Shown here one piece after another: positions 1-9,400 of a stretch of 64,000 nucleotides of DNA; the stretch's first letter is position 1; every line of letters begins with the position of its first letter. Where the stretch lies: contig JASSUI010000001.1 of the NCBI GenBank assembly GCA_031963415.1, positions 1,984,001 to 2,048,000 on the forward strand, read 5' to 3'. The translations under genes were made by a program, and so were the position numbers. The notes under the pieces are model-generated. The model was not told where the DNA came from. It was given only the letters and a program-made list of their open reading frames with translations, and did no database searches. This stretch comes from JASSUD01 sp031963415 (GTDB lineage: Bacteria > Pseudomonadota > Gammaproteobacteria > Burkholderiales > Burkholderiaceae).

Positions 1-1
1 T

Positions 2-811
2 TTCTTTGGTCAACCTCCATTAACAGGGATAGACCCTGATCAAGTAGTCGCGCTAGGGGCCGCCAGCCAAGCTGATTTACTTGCTGGTAATCGACGCAGT
101 GAAGATGATTGGCTCTTATTAGATGTGCTTCCTCTGTCACTGGGTATCGAGACGATGGGCGGGTTAGTTGAAAAAATTATCCCGCGCCATTCGACGATAC
201 CCATTGCACGCGCGCAAGAATTCACCACTTTTAAAGATGGGCAAACGGGGCTGTCGGTTCATGTCGTGCAGGGCGAGCGTGAGTTGGCAGCCGACTGCCG
301 CTCGCTCGCTCGTTTTGAGCTGCGAGGCATTCCCCCAATGGCAGCAGGCGCTGCTCGAATCAGGGTTACATACCAAGTCGATGCAGACGGATTATTATCA
401 GTATCAGCACGTGAAACTTATTCTGGTGTAGAAACTTCGATCGCAGTTAAACCTTCATATGGTTTAAGCGATGAAGAAGTCGCCCAGATGCTCCAAGATA
501 GCTTTCAATCTGCCGAAACCGATATGCAAATGCGTGCGTTACGCGAGCAGCAGATCGAAGCTGAGCAACTCCTTGTCGCCACAGAGTCAGCGCTGGCTGC
601 AGATGCTGATTTACTGAGCGAAGCAGAACGCACAATCATCGAGCAGGCGGTGCAAGCGTTACGGCAGGCCAAAGAGCGTGCCGAGCGCCAACCTTTGCAA
701 GCAGCACTAAAACACCTTCTAACCGTGACAGAAGATTTTGCTGAACGGCGCATTAATAAAGGTATTCGTCAAGCGCTTGCAGGTCACAAGTTGGATGACA
801 TCAAAGTTTAA
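2..811 (+). CDS. hscA: Fe-S cluster assembly chaperone HscA (3' part)
   Basis: Hsp70-family chaperone of the isc system. With HscB it helps release nascent [2Fe-2S] clusters from IscU. The reading frame is open from base 2, so the N-terminal ATPase part lies outside the window. The visible 269 residues cover the end of the nucleotide-binding domain, the interdomain linker (DVLPLSLGIETMGG), the substrate-binding beta domain and the helical lid. The LGIETMGG stretch and the lid ending in LDDIKV are HscA-like rather than DnaK-like, and there is no acidic DnaK-type tail. The fdx and iscX genes follow on the same strand, as in the proteobacterial isc operon. Identification is firm. Confidence 0.95.
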   Translation, partial: FFGQPPLTGIDPDQVVALGAASQADLLAGNRRSEDDWLLLDVLPLSLGIETMGGLVEKIIPRHSTIPIARAQEFTTFKDGQTGLSVHVVQGERELAADCRSLARFELRGIPPMAAGAARIRVTYQVDADGLLSVSARETYSGVETSIAVKPSYGLSDEEVAQMLQDSFQSAETDMQMRALREQQIEAEQLLVATESALAADADLLSEAERTIIEQAVQALRQAKERAERQPLQAALKHLLTVTEDFAERRINKGIRQALAGHKLDDIKV

Positions 812-839
812 ATTGTCTCTTTGTATAGACGCTTGAAGT

Positions 840-890
840 TTGTTCACTCTTTAATCTCTTCCTATTTAAAGATCGTGAACCAGTTCTAAA
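840..890. repeat. Family E palindromic repeat, single arm
   Basis: The hscA-fdx spacer carries one arm of the family E repeat. Read on the minus strand it gives TTTAGAACTGGTTCACGATC followed by TTTAAATAGG. It matches the arm at 5371-5410 and the right arm at 6220-6250. Only one arm is evident here, so it may be a decayed copy. Confidence 0.5.
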
Positions 891-926
891 CCAAAGAACG
901 AATTAATTAACCATAGAGAACAGGCA

Positions 927-1268
927 ATGCCGCGTCTTACTGTAAAGCCTCATCATGAATTATGTCCTGCTGGCGCCGTGCTAGATGCTGAGCCAGGCAA
1001 AAGCATTTGCGACACGCTGCTTGAAAATAATATTGAGATCGAACACGCGTGTGAAAAATCATGCGCTTGTACTACTTGTCACGTCATTGTGAGAGAAGGC
1101 TTTGCTGCGTTAGCTGAAGCTGGCGAGATGGAGGAAGACCTGCTTGATATGGCTTGGGGGCTTGAACCTACGTCACGCCTATCGTGCCAGGCGTTAATTC
1201 CCGAACAGACTGACCTAGTGGTTGAAATTCCTCGCTATTCGATCAATCACGCTAAAGAAAATCACTGA
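927..1268 (+). CDS. fdx: Isc-type [2Fe-2S] ferredoxin
   Basis: Adrenodoxin-type ferredoxin of 113 residues that supplies electrons for Fe-S cluster assembly on IscU. The cluster ligands are visible as C42-x5-C48-x2-C51 and a distal C87 in RLSCQALI, the standard Isc ferredoxin pattern. An extra Cys46 sits inside the ligand loop, as is common in this family. Length is normal. It lies between hscA and iscX, with iscX starting 11 bases after its stop, so co-transcription is likely. The 115-base gap to hscA, partly filled by a repeat arm, is longer than usual for this operon. Confidence 0.95.
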   Translation: MPRLTVKPHHELCPAGAVLDAEPGKSICDTLLENNIEIEHACEKSCACTTCHVIVREGFAALAEAGEMEEDLLDMAWGLEPTSRLSCQALIPEQTDLVVEIPRYSINHAKENH

Positions 1269-1279
1269 GGTTTTTTTGT

Positions 1280-1474
1280 ATGAAATGGGTAGATATCCAA
1301 GAAATTGCACTTGCGCTAACCGACACTCACCCTGACGTTGACCCTAAAGCAATTCGCTTTACCGATTTACACCGCTGGGTGATGGCGCTTCCTGGTTTTG
1401 ATGACGAAGCGAACCGATCGGGTGAAAAAATCCTTGAAGCCATTCAATCTGCATGGATTGACGAAGCCTCTTAA
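1280..1474 (+). CDS. iscX: IscX family protein
   Basis: Small acidic protein of 64 residues, the usual last gene of the isc operon. In other proteobacteria IscX binds IscS and iron and modulates cluster assembly. The start is MKWVDIQEIA, followed by the typical DPKAIRFTDLHRWV and GFDD segments. The short distance to fdx and the complete family length support function. Downstream is a 255-base spacer containing an inverted-repeat element, then an unrelated orphan gene, so the operon probably ends here. Confidence 0.93.
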   Translation: MKWVDIQEIALALTDTHPDVDPKAIRFTDLHRWVMALPGFDDEANRSGEKILEAIQSAWIDEAS

Positions 1475-1585
1475 ATGGCTGTGGCTGCCTCTTATATGAG
1501 AGTTTTCTTAGGGCTAAGTAGTTGATTTCTAATACGTTTCACGGCTAAAAGAGAGAATGCCTGTGATATTGTTCTCTGCAAATAA

Positions 1586-1704
1586 AGGAACCTCTGCATA
1601 AGCTTCATAGCAAGGAATGCCTTTGCTGCCAGCAGAAATATCTAATGAAAAAAGTAGGCTGTAGTTGATTATTCTGCTGCTATAGGACTTATGCAGAGGT
1701 TCCT
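1586..1704. repeat. Family A MITE-like element with 17-bp inverted ends
   Basis: The ends are a perfect 17-bp inverted repeat, AGGAACCTCTGCATAAG at 1586-1602 and its complement at 1688-1704. Between them are 85 bases containing AGCAAGGAAT and no ORF. Related copies with the same CCTCTGC...GCAGAGG ends lie at 31838-31934 and 52654-52770, and a shorter one near 50518. The element ends about 25 bases before the start of the next gene and could supply its promoter region. Confidence 0.75.
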
Positions 1705-1729
1705 ATAAATAAAAGCGGAGATAAGTCCC

Positions 1730-2497
1730 ATGCCTATTACCTCTCTTTCCCCTGTCAGATCTACGACTCAAATTTCACCAGCTGTAGCGTGGCAACATGT
1801 CCAATATGAAGTAAGCGAAAGCGTTGCTTCAAAGCAGTGTAGCACCCTCAAAAAAATTCCTACCCTATTCTCCGAGCTTAAAATTTTGTTTGAGCGCTTT
1901 TTCAATGTAAACGAAGTGCAGTCTAGCGCCCCTCGGTTTGCAGTAACAGAATTGGCGAGAATCAAAGCTGAAGTAGACCAAGAGTTTGTTCTGATAGATA
2001 AGATAATTGTTGAAATAGATCAGCTGAGTGCTGACATCAAAGAATCTAAAAACGAATGGCAAAGACAGTCACAGATCAATGAAATAAAAAGAGAGGCGCA
2101 TCAAGCAAAAATTGCAGCGTTAGAAGAAGAGAGGCCTTTAAAATCTGAGCTGCAAGGTTCTGATTTATTATGTGAAAAAGGGTGGTTAATACTGGAAGAA
2201 ATGCAACGGGTTATGGCCGAGCTTCATGATTCTATAGAATTAGAGAAAGCTCATTTAGAAAATGAAAACCAAGAGCATACGTTAACTGACCAAATACAAG
2301 AAATATTAAATGGTGTGGAAGAATCTTTTGCGAGAGTTAATAGCTTTGCCTTTTCTATCCTAGAAACATGTGATTCATATCATGAAAATAACAATCTAGA
2401 CACACCAATTTGGCAAGCTGTAACTGCGCAAGAAGGATTATGTGTGATACCGGCAGCGCCTTTGGTAGCACTTCTAGAAGCCACTTGTGCTGCTTAG
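1730..2497 (+). CDS. Coiled-coil hypothetical protein
   Basis: I do not recognise a family for this 255-residue protein. The first 40 residues are Ser/Thr/Pro-rich without a signal peptide. Residues of about 70-200 are highly charged and predicted by eye to form long helices or coiled coil, for example around ELARIKAEVDQEF and EIKREAHQAKIAALEEE. The C-terminus is hydrophobic (PLVALLEATCAA). GGAG lies about 9 bases before the ATG. The gene is framed by a family A element upstream and a strong hairpin downstream, and no homologous neighbour suggests a pathway. A secreted effector is possible but unproven; a plain structural orphan is equally compatible. Confidence 0.6.
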   Translation: MPITSLSPVRSTTQISPAVAWQHVQYEVSESVASKQCSTLKKIPTLFSELKILFERFFNVNEVQSSAPRFAVTELARIKAEVDQEFVLIDKIIVEIDQLSADIKESKNEWQRQSQINEIKREAHQAKIAALEEERPLKSELQGSDLLCEKGWLILEEMQRVMAELHDSIELEKAHLENENQEHTLTDQIQEILNGVEESFARVNSFAFSILETCDSYHENNNLDTPIWQAVTAQEGLCVIPAAPLVALLEATCAA

Positions 2498-2504
2498 CGT
2501 ATTT

Positions 2505-2584
2505 CTCAAATGATTTGCAGCGCGAGAACCCCGTGCAGGCAGCACAACGAGTACGGCACGGGGTAAAGTTGCAAATCATTTGAG
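2505..2584. repeat. Family C palindromic repeat (two-stem hairpin)
   Basis: A perfect 15-bp outer stem (CTCAAATGATTTGCA at 2505-2519 with 2570-2584) encloses a perfect 9-bp inner stem (ACCCCGTGC at 2528-2536 with 2556-2564). The element begins 8 bases after the stop of the orphan gene, so it could act as a terminator or mRNA-stabilising hairpin. A diverged second copy is at 3042-3145 with the same AGTACGGCA core. Confidence 0.75.
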
Positions 2585-2655
2585 GCGTTCGACGCTCAAC
2601 ACTTATGCCAGGCTCTGACAGGATCTCTCTGCCTGACCTCGTAGTGACAAGATAA

Positions 2656-2874
2656 TCAAGGGCGGTCCCCTTGCCATACGTGCACTGTCTTTGCTTCAGT
2701 ACCCCTTGCTCTACCTCCCGCTTTTATCATTACTTCCTTAGCCTTCTGAATCAATAAATAAATTTTCAAAGGGGCAAAAAAATGGCCATCATTACATAAT
2801 TTTGATTCTGCATTGTGCTTACTTTTGTCCCCAAACATTAAGTCAATAAAATAATCCTTATATAATGCCCGACG
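2656..2874 (-). pseudogene. Possible C-terminal gene fragment
   Basis: A minus-strand frame open from about 2874 gives a protein-like string including ALYKDYFIDLMFGDKSKHN and ending KTVHVWQGDRP. The only ATG in it (2838) is internal to the open stretch, and the frame is closed by a stop just upstream. I do not recognise the family. It may be the tail of a lost gene. It could also be chance, since composition is the only support. Confidence 0.25.
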
Positions 2875-2989
2875 TTATTTCGATTTTCTTTTGCAATACA
2901 AATATTTTTTATTAGTCTCTAATAGAAATAACAATATTTTTTCGGATTCATTTCGCTAGCTGATTATACGAAGGCGCGAGCAGTTTTAG

Positions 2990-3145
2990 GTAGGGAAATG
3001 CTGGATAAATCGGGAGCAGCGTCATGCCTCCTTGCCGCACTAGAGCATTTCTAAAGTAATTTGCAACGCAAAATACCGGCACAGGCATTACGCCTAGTAC
3101 GGCAAATGGGAATCACAAAATTGCAGAACATTTTAAAGATGCTCT
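2990..3145. repeat. Family B half-element fused to a family C element
   Basis: Bases 2997-3041 (GGATAAATCGGGAGCAGCGT onward) match the minus strand of 46490-46535. From 3042 a palindrome follows whose outer arms are AGAGCATTTCTAAA and its near-complement at 3131-3145. Its core, with AGTACGGCA, is homologous to the element at 2505-2584. One repeat therefore seems to be nested in or abutted to another. Together with 2505-2584 this accounts for most of the gene-free stretch between 2498 and 3288. Confidence 0.6.
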
Positions 3146-3288
3146 AATGTACTGGCAGCAAACGCATGCTTTGTTTCTGATCTATTTATTGTTCCCATAG
3201 AGAGAGAAAAACTGCATTAGCTAACCTGTTCTTGAGGGTATGCAGACTTTCTTTTTCAACAAAATCAATTAGTCAACCCTTTTCCTTT

Positions 3289-5367
3289 ATGCAAGCCTTA
3301 CGCTTTTCTCGTACCGTTTGGGCGGTGTTAATACTGGGTACGCTCAGCTTTTTTGGTTTTCGTTTGCTGCAGTTATTGCATTACGGCGATCCAGCACTTT
3401 TTTCTCAACAGCAGAATGATTTGTTGCGCGCTTTCTGGTTAGGGGCACGTTTTGATTTCAAAATGCTAGCTTCGGTACTGCTGATTCTTTTCGTTCCTAT
3501 CAATTTAATCTTATTGCTGCCTTGGTGCCGTCGCGCATCTGCTGGTGTGCAGTTGTTGATCGTAGCAATATTATTTTTTACCGTTAATTTTGCCGCGACG
3601 TGCCAGTATTTTTATTACGATTTTTATAAAACGCCGTTTAGCCCGTTGATATTTGGTTTTTATGAGGACGATACGCGGGCTGTTATTGCGTCTATTGTTG
3701 ACAAATATCCGGTCGTACTTGCTTTGCTTACTGTGTTTGCTTTGATGGCGATACAAACACTGCTGACTTATCGCTGGGCACGCGTGCCACAATCCAAACA
3801 AATACCGGCCTTATCCGTTAAGCGTATGGGTTTGACGTTTGTCACTTTGCTTCTGATGGCATTTCTTGCACGCGGTCAATTAGGCACTTTTCCGTTGCGA
3901 GGACGAGATGCTACGGTTTCACCCGATCCTTTTATTAACGACCTAATACGCAATGCTTGGCAGACCTTGTACGATGCAGCAAGTGATCGACACGAGCAAA
4001 TCCATATTGGTGATGACCCAACTGCACAATTAAGTACCTATGGTTTTTCATCGTTAGATGAGTTAGCGCATACGTTGGGTGCCCGTTCCGGCAATGCCGC
4101 TGATTTAGAGGCTTTTATCTATCGTCGCACACCTTCTAATACATGGCTGGCTCAGCATCCTCCTCATGTGGTTTTTGCATTGATGGAGTCATGGGGAGCG
4201 CATCCGCTTAAGCTAAGTCATGCAAAAAATGATTTTACGGGTGCGTTGGGTAAATACTTAAAACGCGGGCCGCTTTTCGAGAATTTTTTCTCAGCCCAGT
4301 TAGGTACGCATCCTGCGCTGGAGTCATTGCTGATTAATTCTCCGCTATCGCCACTTACGCAAGCTGAAAATGGTTATTTCGCTTACCCTGCAGCAGCGCT
4401 TAAGCCATTTAAAGAAAAAGGTTATCGCACTGTATTTATTTATGGCGGCGGAGGTAAATGGCGGCAGATAAACCGGGCGATGCGGCGCCAGTATTTTGAT
4501 GAATTTTATGAAGAAAGCCATATTCGCGCGCGTTACCCTAAAGCTTCGCAGACGATATGGGGTGTACAAGATGAATATTTATTCCGCTTTGCCCACGACA
4601 TCTTGCAAGAGGCAGATAAGAAAGGAGAAAAAATATTTCTATTTTTACTAACCACGACGAATCATGCACCTAATCGGGTGCCATCTGACTATCAGCGTTT
4701 GCCGTTGGATTTGGCTAGCCTACGTCCCCGATTTTCGAGCAAAGGGCTAGATGCAGAAAGTATGGCGTGGACTTATCAATATGCAAATCATCAACTTGGC
4801 TTATTCTTAGATCAAATTGATCAATCGGATTTAAAAAATAAAACACTCGTTGTGGCAACAGGCGACCATAGCCGTGCTTTTCTGAAATACAACATACCGG
4901 CTGAGAGTAAAGATTTTCATAGTGTGCCCGCTTACTTTTATCTGCCGCGCGCTTATCAACCTGCGTTTGCACCTGATACCACTCGTTTTGCTGGGCATCG
5001 AGATCTCTTTCCAACCTTGTATAACCTTGCTTTGTCAGATGCCGTTTACCCTAGCTTAGGGGCAAATTTATTTGCTCCATTGCCATCGCAACAGCAATTT
5101 TCCGTAATAAATAATCGCTTGATGTTTAGTCAAGAAGGAGCGCTGTTGCCCTTTGTTGGGTCGAGTCCTTCGGCTTTTAAATGGGACAAAACGTATACAA
5201 CATTAACTCCCCAAGCGCAGACAGTCCCGCTTTTATCTGAGCAAGGCAAACGTGCACGCGCTTGGCTGGCCTTGACAGACTGGTATACGCGTTATCAGGT
5301 TATTCAAGCACGTAAGCATCCTAATGCTGTGAAAAATGCGAACAAACCGGTTATAGACGCCAAATAA
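3289..5367 (+). CDS. LTA synthase family membrane sulfatase/phosphoglycerol transferase
   Basis: Membrane protein of about 692 residues with an N-terminal block of roughly five transmembrane helices and a periplasmic alkaline-phosphatase-superfamily domain. Family metal-binding and catalytic elements are visible: E300 in MESWG, the likely nucleophile T340 in LGTHPALES, TTNHAP, and D526-H527 in ATGDHSR. Relatives transfer phosphoglycerol or phosphoethanolamine groups to envelope glycans or lipids. In Gram-negatives the MdoB/OpgB type decorates osmoregulated glucans, which releases diacylglycerol. The next gene is dgkA, which recycles diacylglycerol, and that supports a phosphoglycerol-transfer role. 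A TTG 57 bases upstream extends the frame, but ATG 3289 just before the first membrane helix is preferred. The exact substrate is not known. Confidence 0.85.
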   Translation: MQALRFSRTVWAVLILGTLSFFGFRLLQLLHYGDPALFSQQQNDLLRAFWLGARFDFKMLASVLLILFVPINLILLLPWCRRASAGVQLLIVAILFFTVNFAATCQYFYYDFYKTPFSPLIFGFYEDDTRAVIASIVDKYPVVLALLTVFALMAIQTLLTYRWARVPQSKQIPALSVKRMGLTFVTLLLMAFLARGQLGTFPLRGRDATVSPDPFINDLIRNAWQTLYDAASDRHEQIHIGDDPTAQLSTYGFSSLDELAHTLGARSGNAADLEAFIYRRTPSNTWLAQHPPHVVFALMESWGAHPLKLSHAKNDFTGALGKYLKRGPLFENFFSAQLGTHPALESLLINSPLSPLTQAENGYFAYPAAALKPFKEKGYRTVFIYGGGGKWRQINRAMRRQYFDEFYEESHIRARYPKASQTIWGVQDEYLFRFAHDILQEADKKGEKIFLFLLTTTNHAPNRVPSDYQRLPLDLASLRPRFSSKGLDAESMAWTYQYANHQLGLFLDQIDQSDLKNKTLVVATGDHSRAFLKYNIPAESKDFHSVPAYFYLPRAYQPAFAPDTTRFAGHRDLFPTLYNLALSDAVYPSLGANLFAPLPSQQQFSVINNRLMFSQEGALLPFVGSSPSAFKWDKTYTTLTPQAQTVPLLSEQGKRARAWLALTDWYTRYQVIQARKHPNAVKNANKPVIDAK

Positions 5368-5370
5368 TAT

Positions 5371-5460
5371 TAAGAACTTGTGCACGACCTTTAAATAGAA
5401 GATATTAAAGTTGATGGGTAATCATGTTGGGCTTTGACTAAGGAGCCCCCACATGATTTC
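5371..5460. repeat. Family E palindromic repeat
   Basis: Starts TAAGAACTTGTGCACGACCT and runs into a hairpin whose arms are AATCATGTTGGGCT and AGCCCCCACATGATT (about 5420-5458). It matches, in opposite orientation, the element at 6098-6250. The first ATG of the downstream dgkA frame (5453) lies inside the hairpin arm, which is a reason to prefer a later start. Confidence 0.65.
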
Positions 5461-5494
5461 CGATAATTTCAAATTCATGTATTTAAGGCTTTCT

Positions 5495-5917
5495 ATGTCA
5501 GTCTTGCCGTCAACTCAAACGCATAAAAAAAAGCGTGGCCTAGCTCGCATATGGCACGCTTTTTTATACTCTTGCAGCGGTTTGCGCTATGCGGTGCTGG
5601 AAGAGAGCGCCTTTCGCCAAGAACTGGTGATGGCAGCGATACTCATTCCATTAGCATTTACATTGCCGCTACTCGTCATTGAGCGACTCTTACTTATTGG
5701 ATCAGTGTTACTGATCTTAATGATTGAGCTATTAAATTCTGCGCTCGAAGCAACGCTTGATCGAGTCTCGCTTGAACAACATCCACTAACCAAACGGGCG
5801 AAAGATTTTGGTAGTGCTGCTGTGTTACTCGCTTTATGTTGGTGCACGTTAGTATGGCTATTAATCGTTGGCCCGCTGGCTTGGTCGTGTTTGCGTAGCT
5901 TTTATCTAGCTTCTTAG
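5495..5917 (+). CDS. dgkA: Diacylglycerol kinase DgkA
   Basis: Small integral-membrane kinase that phosphorylates diacylglycerol to phosphatidate in the inner membrane. Family signatures are complete: EESAFRQE, the catalytic-site helix ELLNSALEATLDRV, and RAKDFGSAAV. Three hydrophobic helices are evident. The reading frame is open from 5453, but that ATG lies in a repeat arm. ATG 5495 has AAGG at 5485-5488, six bases upstream, and gives 140 residues, close to the family length of about 120-140. It follows the phosphoglycerol-transferase-like gene, so the pair may form a lipid turnover loop. Confidence 0.93.
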   Translation: MSVLPSTQTHKKKRGLARIWHAFLYSCSGLRYAVLEESAFRQELVMAAILIPLAFTLPLLVIERLLLIGSVLLILMIELLNSALEATLDRVSLEQHPLTKRAKDFGSAAVLLALCWCTLVWLLIVGPLAWSCLRSFYLAS

Positions 5918-6097
5918 CCCTCAGATGTTTTCTCTGTACTTCTTGTGTTGCAGCAAGAGCATTTCAACAATGCTTAAGGTTAAACTGAGAATATGATTTG
6001 CCAATCATTTGCCTCAGATCTTGTGACGTATAAGAAGAACCTTCAATCTATTCTAAGTGCGTATAATTAGGCCCTGATTTTTATTGGGTCTTTTCTG

Positions 6098-6250
6098 AGA
6101 GCCTGTGCACGATCTTTCTAAAGAGCTTGCGGTTTTTCGGAGGAGTTAAAGAGAGGTTGTTGGTACTTATGTCGGGGTGAGATACAAGCCCCAACAAGTC
6201 GGCAAATCAGCTCTAATATCTTCTTGTTTAAAGATCGTAAACAGACTCTT
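6098..6250. repeat. Family E palindromic repeat (full length)
   Basis: Arms AGAGCCTGTGCACGATCTTT and its near-complement ending at 6250 enclose an inner hairpin around GTCGGGGTGAG...AAGCCCCAACA. On the minus strand it aligns along most of its length with 5371-5460. It lies in the dgkA-purL spacer (5918-6400), in which I see no gene. Confidence 0.7.
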
Positions 6251-6344
6251 AGAACTTGTTTAGGCTTTCTCTGGCGCTTTGTTTGCCTCACTAATTTTTA
6301 GTGGTAGTAAAGGCACAAGGTGGCCAGAAAGACGCTAACAAGTG
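6251..6344. repeat. Family D palindromic repeat upstream of purL
   Basis: Inverted arms are ACTTGTTTAGGCTTTCTCTGG (about 6252-6272, one base trimmed in this quote: ACTTGTTTAGGCTTTCTCTG) and CCAGAAAGACGCTAACAAGT (about 6324-6343). On the minus strand it is homologous to the element at 37381-37486 between sucC and sucD. An upstream in-frame start for purL at 6320 falls inside the right arm, so it is repeat-derived. Confidence 0.7.
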
Positions 6345-6400
6345 TTTATTTTTTCGCTGTCTTCCTTAGCTCGTTCTTAGCTTCCTTTTCTGGATACTGT

Positions 6401-9400
6401 ATGTCGCATTGCTCACACTTACTTGGCGCGCCGGCGCATTCTGCTTTTCGACTTGAAAGATACATGCAGCAGTTACGCAAAATTAACGCGACGCTCAGTA
6501 GCTTGCATGCTCGTTATGTGTACTTCGTCAAAACTAAACAAGGATTGAGTGAGCAAGAGCAAGCGCGTTTGCAATTGCTTCTGGAAGCGCGTTACGAGCA
6601 TGAAGATACGCATCCTCAGCCTAAAGGCGCTGCGCTTGCTCAGTGGATCGTGATTCCTCGTCTGGGTACCTTGTCACCTTGGGCCAGCAAAGCAGGTGAA
6701 ATTGTGCGTGACTGTGGCTTAGCGTCAGCTGAGCGCGTTGAGCGCGGAATCGTCTATACGCTATATGGCGATGCACACGCCCAGTCTGATGCGCAAAATT
6801 GGGCACTCGCCCAAGCGCTGTACGATCGGATGACCGAGACAGTCGTCCAGACATATACCGAAGCCTATGCGTTGTTCGAACCTTTACCTGCTCAATCGTT
6901 AGGCCGAGTACCGCTTCTAAGAGAAGGTAAAGAAGCGTTGCAGCTAGCCAATCGACAGTGGGGGCTCGCACTCTCTGACGCAGAAGTTGACTATCTTTAT
7001 GATGCGTTCTCTCAATTAGGTAGAGACCCCACAGATGCTGAATTGATGATGTTCGCGCAAGCCAATAGCGAACATTGTCGACATAAAATCTTCAATGCAA
7101 ACTGGGTTATCGATGGTAAGCCGCAAGAGCAATCCTTGTTTGGCCTGATCAAACGGACTTATCGTGAGCATCCGCAGCAAACAGAAGTCGCGTATGCCGA
7201 TAATGCTGCGATTATTACTGGCGCACCCGTTGAGCGTTGGAACCCATCCCCCGACAATCGACTCTACCAAGCCAAGACCGAACTTACGCATAGCGTCATC
7301 AAAGTAGAAACCCATAATCATCCGACTGCGATTGCTCCATTTCCTGGCGCGGCCACTGGCGCAGGGGGTGAAATTCGGGATGAGGGCGCGACTGGTCGAG
7401 GTGCAAGACCCAAAGCAGGCGTATGCGGCTTTTCAGTATCAAACTTACATCTGCCAGGAATGCCAACCCCTTGGGAAAATACATCAAACGTAGGTAACCC
7501 AGAGACAGCGCAACATCTGCCTCAAGCGACTCACTCCCCCATCAATGCAGCCGCTGGACTGACTGAACAACCACCTCATCTCGCTTCACCATTAGACATC
7601 ATGCTGCAAGGGCCTATTGGCGCGGCGGCGTTTAATAATGAATTTGGGCGTCCTAACTTGGGCGGATATTTCCGAGTTTACGAGCAAATGGTAGATGGGC
7701 GTCGGCGTGGCTACGCTAAGCCGATCATGATTGCGGGTGGCTTAGGCAATATCGCTGCACGTGATACTTACAAATCTTCTTTCGGCCCCGGTACATTACT
7801 TGTGCAAATTGGCGGCCCGGGTTTACGAATTGGTTTAGGTGGGGGTGCCGCTAGTTCGCTCGCAGCAGGCGCAAACAGTACTGAATTGGATTTCGATTCC
7901 GTGCAGCGTGGTAACCCTGAGATGCAGCGACGTGCACAAGAAGTAATCAATGCCTGCTGCGCACTCGCACAGGTTGAAGGGGGGCACAACCCTATTTTAA
8001 GCGTGCATGATGTCGGTGCTGGTGGTTTATCGAATGCGTTTCCAGAGTTAGTCGAAGGCGCCAAACAAGGTGGACGCTTTACTTTGCAACGTATTCAATT
8101 AGAAGAAAGCGGTTTATCAGCACGTGAAATTTGGAGCAATGAAGCGCAAGAGCGTTATGTGCTGGCGATTGATCCAGCCGATTGGCCTACCTTTGAAGCC
8201 ATCTGCCAGCGTGAGCGTTGTCCTTGTGCAATTATTGGCGAAGCGACGGAAGATCAACGTTTGCAACTAATCGATGAGAGCGCAACAGAAGCAGCAGATC
8301 AGCCAATTGATATGCCAATGCAAGTGCTTTTAGGGAACCCGCCACGTCTACAGCGTAACGTTAATCGCCCATCATTAAATCTTAAAGAAGCGGCGCTGGC
8401 TAATCCCCCATCTCTGCCTTCCGGCATACAAGTTGATCATCTGGCGCTCGACACATTGGTGCGTGATGTGCTGCGTCACCCGACGGTTGCTAGCAAATCC
8501 TTTTTATTAACGATAGGAGATCGCACGGTAGGCGGCTTGTCGGTGCGCGATCCGTTTGTTGGGCCGTGGCAAGTGCCGGTCGCTGACTGTGCGATTACCG
8601 CGATGGATTTTGCGGGTTATCGTGGAGAAGCGATGGCGATGGCAGAACGCGCGCCATTGGCTGTGATAGACGCGCAAGCTTCGGCGCGCATTGCGTTGGG
8701 CGAAGTCGTGACTAATTTAGCCTCAGCGCCGATTGCGGCTCTCAGCGACATTAAACTTTCAGCAAACTGGATGGCAGCGTGCGGTGAAGACGCGGAAGAT
8801 GTTGCACTCTATGATGCAGTGCAGGCGCTCAGTGATATGTGCGTAGCGTTAGGCGTATGTATTCCGGTGGGAAAAGATTCTCTGTCGATGCGTACTGCAT
8901 GGCGTCCGCAGCAAAATGTTAGCTCGACTTTACCAAGCGCATCTGCTGCTGCAGAAGAACAAATCACGTCTCCGTTATCGGTCGTGCTTACAGGCTTTGC
9001 GCCGGTGGAAGATGTACGTGAACATTTGACTCCGCAATTACAACGCCTTAGCGAAGGTGATGCTGATAGTGCTCCGTCTAATACAGATTTAATTTTGATC
9101 GATCTAGGGCGTGGGCAAAATCGTTTAGGCGCGAGTATTTTGGCGCAAGTCACTCAGCAAACCGGCAATCTGACCCCTGATTTAGACGGTGAGCAGGGCA
9201 TCGCAGATCTCAAAGGTTTCTTTACTGCAATACAAGCGTTGCGTGCACAGGGTTTATTGCTTGCCTACCACGACCGCTCAGATGGTGGTTTGTTGGCAAC
9301 CGTATGTGAAATGGCTTTTGCTGGGCATATGGGAGTGACGCTTAACCTCGATCTACTCACATTAGATCCTCATCATGAGTCGGACTACGGCGATGCTAAA

